A stretch of DNA of 5,346 bases. Origin: DASPKX01 sp035627835 (lineage in GTDB: Bacteria; Verrucomicrobiota; Verrucomicrobiia; Limisphaerales; SXQI01). The position numbers and the translations under genes were made by a program. The DNA is taken from NCBI GenBank assembly GCA_035627835.1, contig DASPKX010000002.1, positions 1 through 5,346 of the forward strand, written 5' to 3'. Positions within the stretch are counted from its first letter, which is position 1; each line of letters starts with the position of its first letter. The notes under the pieces are model-generated. The model was not told the origin of the DNA and made no database searches. It was given only the letters and a program-made list of their open reading frames with translations. Of this stretch, positions 1 through 4,518 are shown piece after piece.

Positions 1-388
1 CACCTGCGCCATCCACGAACGAGAGCTGAAGATTGCCGGTGGTCGTGAGGAACAAACGGAAACGGTTATTGCCTGCGCTGTGAGTCCCAACCAACGCGGG
101 CGCCACCGCTGTGGTCCAGTCCACGGCCGCCAATGAAAACACAACCGTGAAATCACTTGTTCCTAACGCGAGGCCAGCCCCATATCCATTCAGCGGGAAA
201 GTGGCGCCCGAAAACCAAATGCCTGACCGAGGCACACGCGAGATCGCAGCCGCCCAGGAATCATCCCGCTCCAGCACCCGCAGGTTATTGCGCGCGATCG
301 CTGGGGAAAGAACATCACCCAGGTTGTTCGCCTTGAGCATGTCGCCCGCGCCCGCTCCTGGAATCACGATTGGAACTGTAAGCCTCAT
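1..388 (-). CDS. Fibre-like protein with LamG/concanavalin-like domain (3'-partial)
   Basis: The frame from the ATG at 388 is open to the window edge (129 codons, reading MRLTVPIVIPGAGAGDML). Residues 20-39 (ANNLGDVLSPAIARNNLRVL) resemble the 'NNLsDv..a..ArtNLgl' motif common near the N-terminus of phage tail-fibre proteins. From about residue 50 the sequence becomes a beta-strand pattern: SGIWFSGATFPLNGYGAG, then SDFTVVFSLAAVDW (78-91), PALVGTHSAGNNRFRLFLTT (97-116) and GNLQLSFVDGAG at the edge. The 'DFTVVFS...LVG...NRFRLFLTTTGNLQLSF' layout is typical of a LamG / concanavalin-like lectin domain that binds carbohydrate. A receptor-binding or head-fibre role is inferred. The ribosome site is weak (AAAGAGAAAAACAAT) and part of it comes from the repeat at the gene junction. 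The C-terminus is not visible. Confidence 0.7.
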   Translation of the reverse strand, partial: MRLTVPIVIPGAGAGDMLKANNLGDVLSPAIARNNLRVLERDDSWAAAISRVPRSGIWFSGATFPLNGYGAGLALGTSDFTVVFSLAAVDWTTAVAPALVGTHSAGNNRFRLFLTTTGNLQLSFVDGAG

Positions 389-397
389 ATTGTTTTT

Positions 398-427
398 CTC
401 TTTGCGCCTCTGCGTCTCTGCGGGAAA
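398..427 (-). repeat. CAGAG-type dispersed repeat, copy 1
   Basis: In the transcribed sense this reads TTTCCCGCAGAGACGCAGAG followed by GCGCAAAGAG. It starts at the base after the TGA codon (430-428) of paralogue 2 and fills most of the gap to the fibre-like gene, providing its leader. It matches the copy at 4487-4514 closely in the same orientation. In the opposite sense it encodes the LRLCVSAGN-type peptide seen in many spurious ORFs. Confidence 0.75.
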
Positions 428-805
428 TCAAACGAGTTCAGCGAAGTTGTAGCGCGGCGTTCCCGCGCTGCTGATGGCCACCGCCCCTTTCCAGAAGATG
501 TCTTCCAGGAACCCGCCCGTGCCATCGTTGTTGGAGCTGCACGCCTTGAGGTCCACGCGCGCATTCCCCATCTGCACCGTAATGACGGCCGTTCCGGTGT
601 TCTGAATGAAGAACACCTTGCGCGCGCTGTTCGCCGCCAGAGGAGTCAGGCTGGCGGAGGCCACGCCCGAGTTGGCAATGGTGGTGCTCCCGCCCACGAG
701 GAGCGCGTGCAGGTCCGCCAACGCTTTGGTGCGGCGCAGTTCCAAGTCGAACTGACCATCGAGGTCCTGCACCTTCACCGTTGTGATGTCTGTTTTGTCC
801 GGCAT
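428..805 (-). CDS. Small beta-rich structural protein, paralogue 2
   Basis: A 125-residue protein of the same family as the gene just upstream in the operon. A hand alignment gives roughly 45% identity along the length, including the start (MPDKTDI against MPEKTDI), FFIQNTGTAVITVQMG (65-80) against WFIKNTGTDVLTVTFG, NND, ED..WKGAV and PRY..AE. The frame is open back to 889, but that start would overlap the previous gene; the paralogue comparison fixes the start at the ATG at 805, preceded by AAAAGATTT. The 14-base gap and tandem order point to gene duplication. The protein ends at a TGA whose 3' side is entirely a CAGAG-type repeat leading into the fibre-like gene. The two proteins could form a hetero-oligomer or bind different sites; the sequence does not say which. 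Confidence 0.7.
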   Translation of the reverse strand: MPDKTDITTVKVQDLDGQFDLELRRTKALADLHALLVGGSTTIANSGVASASLTPLAANSARKVFFIQNTGTAVITVQMGNARVDLKACSSNNDGTGGFLEDIFWKGAVAISSAGTPRYNFAELV

Positions 806-819
806 AAATCTTTTGTTCG

Positions 820-1200
820 TTAAGCTGCGATGAACTCGGCCCAGGTATAGCGCGGGCTTGTTCCGCTCACGGTCACTGCCCCCTTCCAAATCAAATCTTC
901 GATCTCCGCGCCGCCCCCATCGTTGTTCGCCAGCCCTGGCTTCAAATCGATGGATGCACCGCCAAACGTCACCGTCAGCACATCTGTGCCCGTGTTTTTA
1001 ATGAACCATTTGCGCCGGTTCGGATTTGCAGCGATCGGCGTCAGCGTGGTTACGTTCGTGCCTGACCCGCTCACCACCAGGCTGCCCGCCAGCAACGTGG
1101 CCACATCGGCCATTGCCTTGGCTCGTCGCATGCAGAGCGTGAAATCCGTCACGTCTTCCTGCTGCGGGTAAAGCGACCCTATGTCTGTCTTCTCTGGCAT
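820..1200 (-). CDS. Small beta-rich structural protein, paralogue 1
   Basis: A 126-residue protein with no recognised name. After a short N-terminal segment (MPEKTDIGSL) and a helix-like stretch (RRAKAMADVATLLAGS, 25-40), the rest looks like a small beta-sandwich: WFIKNTGTDVLTVTFGGASIDLKPG (65-89), then ANNDGGGAEIEDLIWKGAVTVSG (91-113) and SPRYTWAEF. The order 'NTGT, FGG, DLKPG, KGAV, AEF' is a pattern I associate with small virion-associated phage proteins, but no specific function can be given. It is clearly paralogous to the next gene. The ATG at 1200 has the best Shine-Dalgarno-like sequence in the window (GGAGAAGAAACC). It sits after the head-tail connector and before a fibre-like gene, which suggests a virion surface or connector role. 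Confidence 0.7.
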   Translation of the reverse strand: MPEKTDIGSLYPQQEDVTDFTLCMRRAKAMADVATLLAGSLVVSGSGTNVTTLTPIAANPNRRKWFIKNTGTDVLTVTFGGASIDLKPGLANNDGGGAEIEDLIWKGAVTVSGTSPRYTWAEFIAA

Positions 1201-1261
1201 GGTTTCTTCTCCGCGCTCTCTGCTTCTGTCCGCTGCCTTCGCGTTCTTCTTTTAGTGGGAT

Positions 1262-1276
1262 GCAACGTCACGTTGC
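1262..1276. repeat. 15-bp palindrome GCAACGTCACGTTGC
   Basis: Perfect seven-base arms around a central C; as RNA, a six-pair stem with a TGA loop. It immediately follows the connector stop codon. It is related to the palindrome at 4472-4486, differing at two paired positions with compensation, and is flanked by a similar CTTTT..GGG..T sequence. Confidence 0.6.
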
Positions 1277-1720
1277 TTAGATCCCGTCCTGCAGTTCCCG
1301 GCTAAACTTCCGCTTCCCCCCGCTGATCCTTGGCGTTCCCGCCGCCGTTTCCTCGGCGCTCGGCGTCACCGGCTCCTCGATGTCGAAATCGCAGTCGGAC
1401 ACTTTCTCCAGGAGGGCGATCGCTTGGTCATGGGCATCCTGGCGCGCTTGCGTCGGGTCTTTGCGAACACGGCGCGGGATCCGCACTGCAATGATGTCCA
1501 AGGCCGGTTGCAGAAGCTTTGCAGGGATCGTGCCTGCCTCGCCCAACTGATTTGATTTGCAACCACCGACATAACCCCGAACGAGATCCACCACCTGGCC
1601 AATGATCGGCGCGACCGGATCCGCTTGACCGCCTGCGAGCGCGACCGACCGATACGCCGCCAGCTCGGGACCAGACAGGACCGTCAGGACATCCGCTTCA
1701 GTGATAGTTACCCAGGCCAT
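1277..1720 (-). CDS. Head-tail connector / completion protein, Mu gp36 (DUF1320)-like
   Basis: The 147-residue protein directly follows the capsid gene, where head-completion proteins that join portal and tail are encoded. Its layout fits the mostly helical gp36/gp6-type connectors: ITEADVLTVLSGPELAAYR (6-24), GQADPVAPIIGQVVDLVRGYV (31-51), an Asn/Leu/Gly segment leading to GTIPAKLLQPALDIIAVRI (63-81), then RKDPTQARQDAHDQAIALLEKV (86-107) and a short conserved IEEP. A Ser/Thr/Glu-rich tail ends in RISGGKRKFSRELQDGI. The ATG at 1720 follows AACGAGAATCACC, a weak ribosome site located just after a strong hairpin, so its translation could be influenced by that structure. The connector role is inferred from pattern and position; the exact family should be checked by a profile search. 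Confidence 0.6.
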   Translation of the reverse strand: MAWVTITEADVLTVLSGPELAAYRSVALAGGQADPVAPIIGQVVDLVRGYVGGCKSNQLGEAGTIPAKLLQPALDIIAVRIPRRVRKDPTQARQDAHDQAIALLEKVSDCDFDIEEPVTPSAEETAAGTPRISGGKRKFSRELQDGI

Positions 1721-1740
1721 GGTGATTCTCGTTTGAGGTT

Positions 1741-1774
1741 GGGGCGGTTGGAAACCCTCATAACCAACCGCCCC
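1741..1774 (-). promoter_or_regulatory. Perfect 11-bp stem-loop between capsid and connector genes
   Basis: Arms GGGGCGGTTGG (1741-1751) and CCAACCGCCCC (1764-1774) are perfectly complementary around a 12-base loop. No T tract follows on either strand, so it is not a classical intrinsic terminator. It ends 20 bases before the connector ATG and may act as an mRNA-stabilising, processing or attenuating element below the capsid gene. The function is inferred. Confidence 0.7.
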
Positions 1775-1790
1775 CGTCCCTGCTGATGCA

Positions 1791-1806
1791 TTCCCCTCGC
1801 GGGGAA
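1791..1806 (-). promoter_or_regulatory. GNRA-capped hairpin just after the capsid stop
   Basis: In the transcribed sense the sequence is TTCCCC, GCGA, GGGGAA: a six-pair stem closed by a C-G pair and capped with GCGA, a GNRA-type tetraloop. It begins about ten bases after the capsid TAA and precedes the larger stem-loop at 1774-1741. This is a stable RNA shape in an mRNA 3' region; a protective role is inferred. Confidence 0.6.
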
Positions 1807-1816
1807 GATTCGTTGC

Positions 1817-2734
1817 TTAGCTGATCGTCAATCGTGCCGCCGAAATGTCGGACACTTGAACAATCTGCTCGGAGAAATCGACGGCGAGGATTTGGCTGCG
1901 AGCCCGATCGTCGTAATATTCGCGCACGCTGCTGACACTCCCGCGAGCGCCGCTGAAGGTCTTCAGCCAGCTTGGGTCGTATTCAGTCGGCGAATCGGAA
2001 GCGATGAAGATGAACACTTCTGCGCCCACGATGTTCACCTTTGTTGCAGCAGCGCCGAACTTGCTGGTGTCCTTCGACAGCACACCCACTTTGATGCTGA
2101 TACCTGGGTTCAGGAGCATCTTGGCCGCTTGGTCCTCAGTCACGCCGATCAATGCTGCGCCTGGCTGCTTTGCGACCACCTTTGGGTGATTGCGGAACAC
2201 GCGCCAACCTCCCAGGCCGAACACAATGCGGTTGGGCATCATGCCGGTCTTGGTTGCGATGGCCTCGATCTGCTCATCCAGTTCAGCCACTGGATCGGTG
2301 CTGGTGTTGGACCAAACGCCCTTGCCAGCAGCCGCGGTGAGCCCTTTGGCGATGGTGATGACGCGGTTTTCACGCGAGAGCACGGCGCTTGTGACCAAGG
2401 TTTTGGTCTTCGACATCCGCAAGGAGGTTGCCTGCTCCCCGGCCGCATCGGTTTCTGAGTCGTCGATCGGGATTTCCAAGGCATGTGGGCGGCAATTGTA
2501 AACCGGGTCCGTCGAAGAGAATTCGATTCGACGCGCTGCTCCGCCAACTGCGCGCTCGGTTTCGTGGATCTGAAACGCGTTCTTGTCGTCGTACTTCTTG
2601 TACTGGCCGACTGTGCTTCCGACCTGGACGGTCGGCGCCATGAATTCGGCGAGAGCCGTCTTCAGGTCTTGGGCGACCCCCTGACCGTAATTGGTCAGCG
2701 TCGGGTTGAAACTTGCTTGTCTGCGTACTGCCAT
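1817..2734 (-). CDS. Major capsid protein
   Basis: This 305-residue protein is in the standard position after protease/scaffold and decoration genes, and should form the icosahedral shell. The N-terminus (FNPTLTNYGQGVAQDLKTALAEFMAPTVQVGSTVGQYKKYDDKNAF) and the central ETERAVGGAARRIEF, CRPHALEIPIDDSE and VFGLGGWRVFRNHP segments match the pattern of capsid proteins from Mu-like and related prophages; the C-terminal REYYDDRARSQILAVDFSEQ (about 272-291) is also typical. An HK97-like fold is expected from the family and not shown here. No cleavable N-terminal delta-domain is obvious, consistent with a separate scaffold. The ATG at 2734 follows an A/C-rich leader (ACAACAACAAAGCAGACATT) without a strong Shine-Dalgarno site. 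Two stem-loops follow its TAA stop, which may protect or terminate the abundant capsid message. Confidence 0.85.
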   Translation of the reverse strand: MAVRRQASFNPTLTNYGQGVAQDLKTALAEFMAPTVQVGSTVGQYKKYDDKNAFQIHETERAVGGAARRIEFSSTDPVYNCRPHALEIPIDDSETDAAGEQATSLRMSKTKTLVTSAVLSRENRVITIAKGLTAAAGKGVWSNTSTDPVAELDEQIEAIATKTGMMPNRIVFGLGGWRVFRNHPKVVAKQPGAALIGVTEDQAAKMLLNPGISIKVGVLSKDTSKFGAAATKVNIVGAEVFIFIASDSPTEYDPSWLKTFSGARGSVSSVREYYDDRARSQILAVDFSEQIVQVSDISAARLTIS

Positions 2735-2776
2735 AATGTCTGCTTTGTTGTTGTGTTAATCCGTTGGGCGCTCTGG

Positions 2777-3172
2777 TTAAGGCGCGGTGATCGGGTGATA
2801 GAGAACCGCCTCAATGAGCTCGTTGGCTGCGCCAGATTGAACCGCGCGAGCGCATTGCTTGGCGCCGGTGGTTGCCGCCTTGAAGGTCCCGGTGGCAGTG
2901 ATTGTCAGGTTGGTGCCGATGTTCACCGTGCCCGGTGTCCCATCCAGCTTCACTGACACCGTTCCGGGCAATCCACCCGAGACGAGCGCGATGCTGGAAC
3001 TGCCGGTTGTGGCTTCGCCATCCAGGATCACACCGAAGACATCGTCGGTAGTGCCGGTCACCAGGGCGGCTTTCCCGCTGCTGACTTTCACGGCGTAACC
3101 TTCTTTGCCTGTGTGATCCTCGTTGGGCGTCATCGGGATGATCGCCGCTTCACGTACGTTTTTTGATCCCAT
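2777..3172 (-). CDS. Capsid decoration / cement protein
   Basis: This is a 131-residue small beta-rich protein immediately upstream, in transcription order, of the major capsid gene, which is the usual place for a decoration protein that binds and stabilises the expanded shell. Sequence signs of the DUF2190-type cement family are a Gly/Thr/Val-rich body with DDVFGVILDGEATTGSS (43-59), GLPGTVSVKLDGTPGTV (67-83), a GTNLTITATGTF strand pair (86-97), and a C-terminal AVQSGAANELIEAVLYHP (110-127), where the SGAANELIEA motif is characteristic. The ATG at 3172 is preceded by AAGATTT and an A/C-rich leader with no clear Shine-Dalgarno site. The gap to the protease stop is 30 bases, consistent with one operon. 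Identity as a decoration protein rests on sequence pattern and position; some relatives of similar size may be fibre-like head proteins. Confidence 0.75.
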   Translation of the reverse strand: MGSKNVREAAIIPMTPNEDHTGKEGYAVKVSSGKAALVTGTTDDVFGVILDGEATTGSSSIALVSGGLPGTVSVKLDGTPGTVNIGTNLTITATGTFKAATTGAKQCARAVQSGAANELIEAVLYHPITAP

Positions 3173-3202
3173 AAATCTTATGTGGTTGTTCTGCGTTTCG
3201 GG

Positions 3203-3685
3203 TTAGGCTTCCTGCTCTTGAACGTCCGGGAACAGTTCCGGCTTCTCAGCCATCACACTTCGGAAGGCCGAGTCGTAATCGCAGCGATTGCGATTCATGT
3301 AAGCGCGGACCTCCAGATCCTGCTTCGCGTAAACATCCGCTGAAGGCCCAGCCGGGGAAGCGGTCGGCGCTTTGGCGTTCTGCCGGTTGTGCAGTGGCGC
3401 TTTCCCAGCTGCAGGAGCAGGCTTGCCCTGGGGCTCAGGGATTGAATCAAGAATCGCGATAGTCCCTTCGCGGTTGGCCAGCAACTGCTTCTTAATTTCG
3501 TCACGCTTCTCAGGCGCGTAGCGGTTGCTGTATTTGGCCAGGTCAGATTCCACCTGCGCCGCGAGCAAGTTCTGGTTCGCGGTCTCGGCGGTCGTGGCCC
3601 GGTTCTTCAATTGGGCGATTCCTGCCACAACGGCGTCTTCGCCAGCGTCAGCAGGGAGCCCAAGCTCTTTGCGTATTTTTTCCAT
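3203..3685 (-). CDS. Candidate nested scaffold protein (internal start of the protease gene)
   Basis: An in-frame ATG at 3685-3683 would give a 160-residue protein starting MEKIRKELGLPADAGED, identical to the C-terminal half of the protease gene. Its content fits a scaffold: a helical, coiled-coil-prone region (AQLKNRATTAETANQNLLAAQVESD), a Pro/Ala-rich linker and an acidic C-terminus ending in QEQEA. Known precedent is Mu, where Z is translated from within I, and lambda, where Nu3 lies within C. The sequence just before this ATG (ACAACAACACATCAAAGACC) closely resembles the leaders of the decoration and capsid genes, which supports real initiation here. No classical GGAGG site is present. The internal product is inferred; the alternative is that scaffold is released only by proteolysis of the full-length protein. 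Confidence 0.55.
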   Translation of the reverse strand: MEKIRKELGLPADAGEDAVVAGIAQLKNRATTAETANQNLLAAQVESDLAKYSNRYAPEKRDEIKKQLLANREGTIAILDSIPEPQGKPAPAAGKAPLHNRQNAKAPTASPAGPSADVYAKQDLEVRAYMNRNRCDYDSAFRSVMAEKPELFPDVQEQEA

Positions 3686-4231
3686 GGTCTTTGATGTGTT
3701 GTTGTCGTTATCGAATTGGAGTGCAGGGTCACCCTGCCGGTTGGAAAGAGGGGCCAAGCCTTTCAGCTTTGGCGTGTTGGTCAGGCCCGCTGTGTCCAGG
3801 CGGAGCGGACGAATGCGACGGTTGCCGATGACCTTCACGTCTTTGGGCAACCAGGTGGGCGAGATGAATCGGTAGGCGCCGCTTTCCAGTTGGCTTTGCG
3901 CGTCCGGGGTCCAATCGATCTTGCCGTAAAGCCCATCAGCCCGATTCTCCAGGGCAGTGATCCAGCCAGCCGCCTCGCTCTTCTTGTCGAGGTCGTAGGA
4001 GAAGTGCTCGTAATCAACGAGCACACCCACGAACCCGGCGCCCTGGCTCTCCTGGTTAAAGCGGTTCACGATCGCGACCGCTGATTCGTCGTCGATGACC
4101 TGGACAACCTTGCCTTCCGCGTGGGGGAACTCGCCCTTCGGCGCGAGCTGATAGAACCCATCCGCTGGCAGCGAATACTTGCCCGTCTTGCTGTCCCGAT
4201 TCGTGATCGGTTTAAGAGTTGGTAAATTCAT
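3203..4231 (-). CDS. Mu I-like prohead protease with C-terminal scaffold region
   Basis: The N-terminal half (about residues 1-165) matches the pattern of Mu I-like phage proteases: VDYEHFS (72-78), AAGWI (87-91), GLYGKIDWT (100-108), YRFISPTW (120-127), RPLRL (141-145), AGLTNTP (148-154) and PLSNR (161-165). The family matures the prohead by cleaving scaffold. The C-terminal half (about 183-342) starts after a linker FDNDNNTSKT and is charged, with a probable coiled coil near 190-265 and a Pro/Ala-rich linker near 268-300, as expected of a scaffold. In Mu the scaffold Z is made from an internal in-frame start of I; here an ATG at residue 183 could do the same. The ATG at 4231 follows an A-rich leader (GAGAACAGAAA). 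The gene precedes the decoration and capsid genes, as expected. I cannot assign the catalytic residues with certainty. Confidence 0.85.
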   Translation of the reverse strand: MNLPTLKPITNRDSKTGKYSLPADGFYQLAPKGEFPHAEGKVVQVIDDESAVAIVNRFNQESQGAGFVGVLVDYEHFSYDLDKKSEAAGWITALENRADGLYGKIDWTPDAQSQLESGAYRFISPTWLPKDVKVIGNRRIRPLRLDTAGLTNTPKLKGLAPLSNRQGDPALQFDNDNNTSKTMEKIRKELGLPADAGEDAVVAGIAQLKNRATTAETANQNLLAAQVESDLAKYSNRYAPEKRDEIKKQLLANREGTIAILDSIPEPQGKPAPAAGKAPLHNRQNAKAPTASPAGPSADVYAKQDLEVRAYMNRNRCDYDSAFRSVMAEKPELFPDVQEQEA

Positions 4232-4270
4232 TTTCTGTTCTCCGTGCTCTTTCGTGGCTGCTGACCCTCG

Positions 4271-4309
4271 TCCTCTGTTGCCTCTGCTACCTCTGCGCCT
4301 CTGTGTTTA
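4271..4309 (-). repeat. CAGAGG tandem repeat, copy 3
   Basis: In the transcribed sense there are four CAGAGG units at 8-9 base spacing (CAGAGGCG, CAGAGGTAG, CAGAGGCAA, CAGAGGACG). The first two encode the final NTEAQR residues and the TAG stop of the small CxxC gene; the rest lies in the leader of the protease gene. It is the same family as copies 1 and 2 but in a more degenerate tandem form. Confidence 0.65.
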
Positions 4310-4463
4310 AGTTCGGAACGCTGCACGGGATGCACTGACCCACATAGTCCTTGTGCAGATCACTCCAGCCCCAGCGGACCATCCGCGCTTGCTCGCGCCG
4401 CTTGCTGCACCGGGTGCACTTGGGCCGAATCAACCGCCCTGTCTGTGCGTCTTTCAGTTTCAC
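4287..4463 (-). CDS. Small CxxC/CxxC protein, probable zinc ribbon, function unknown
   Basis: This short protein (58 residues from the GTG at 4463, or 64 from a second GTG at 4481) carries CTRC and CIPC, two cysteine pairs 24 residues apart, which is the layout of a zinc ribbon. Between them lies a basic and aromatic stretch (KRREQARMVRWGWSDLHKDY). Mu-like phages carry small zinc-binding proteins such as Com, but I see no specific similarity beyond the cysteines. The frame is open further upstream to 4589, but that part overlaps the terminase and reads through a repeat, so I reject it. No ATG precedes the first cysteine pair, and neither GTG has a strong ribosome site. The last six residues (NTEAQR) and the TAG stop are encoded by a second CAGAGG repeat, so the end of the gene was probably created by repeat insertion. 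A real gene is likely because the cysteine pattern is coherent; the function is unknown. Confidence 0.55.
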   Translation of the reverse strand: MKLKDAQTGRLIRPKCTRCSKRREQARMVRWGWSDLHKDYVGQCIPCSVPNLNTEAQR

Positions 4464-4471
4464 TTTTGGGT

Positions 4472-4486
4472 CCAGCGTCACGCTGG
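4472..4486. repeat. 15-bp palindrome CCAGCGTCACGCTGG
   Basis: Perfect seven-base arms around a central C, the same architecture as the palindrome at 1262-1276, with 11 of 15 bases identical. It lies just upstream of (or overlaps) the start of the small CxxC gene and abuts a CAGAG-type repeat. It could be part of a dispersed host or phage element. Confidence 0.6.
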
Positions 4487-4514
4487 CTCTGTGTCTCTGC
4501 GTCTCAGCGGGAAA
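4487..4514 (-). repeat. CAGAG-type dispersed repeat, copy 2
   Basis: In the transcribed sense this reads TTTCCCGCTGAGACGCAGAG followed by ACACAGAG. It lies four bases after the terminase stop and directly abuts a 15-base palindrome at 4472-4486. It shares TTTCCCGC and GAGACGCAGAG exactly with copy 1. It forms the upstream border of the small CxxC gene. Confidence 0.75.
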
Positions 4515-4518
4515 CGTC

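Noticed and set aside
111..452. Plus-strand open frame of 113 codons
   Set aside because: It is antisense to the fibre-like gene and runs through a repeat (SLRLCVSAGN); the minus strand gives a coherent fibre/LamG-like protein.
806..889. Upstream extension of paralogue 2
   Set aside because: It would overlap paralogue 1, and the alignment of the two paralogues places the true start at MPDKTDI.
1204..1255. Possible fourth CAGAG repeat upstream of paralogue 1
   Set aside because: The stretch is purine-rich in the transcribed sense with GCAGAGAGCGCGGAG, but it lacks the GAGACGCAGAG core, so membership is too uncertain.
1741..1774. Intrinsic terminator after the capsid gene
   Set aside because: The stem is strong but no T tract follows on either strand, so I list it as a regulatory stem-loop only.
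1856..2458. Plus-strand open frame of 200 codons opposite the capsid gene
   Set aside because: It is entirely antisense to a well-supported capsid gene, its protein is Cys/His-rich with no recognisable domain, and long antisense frames are common in GC-rich genes.
4271..4309. CRISPR-like array
   Set aside because: The CAGAGG units are only 8-9 bases apart with no spacers of CRISPR length; it is a short degenerate tandem repeat.
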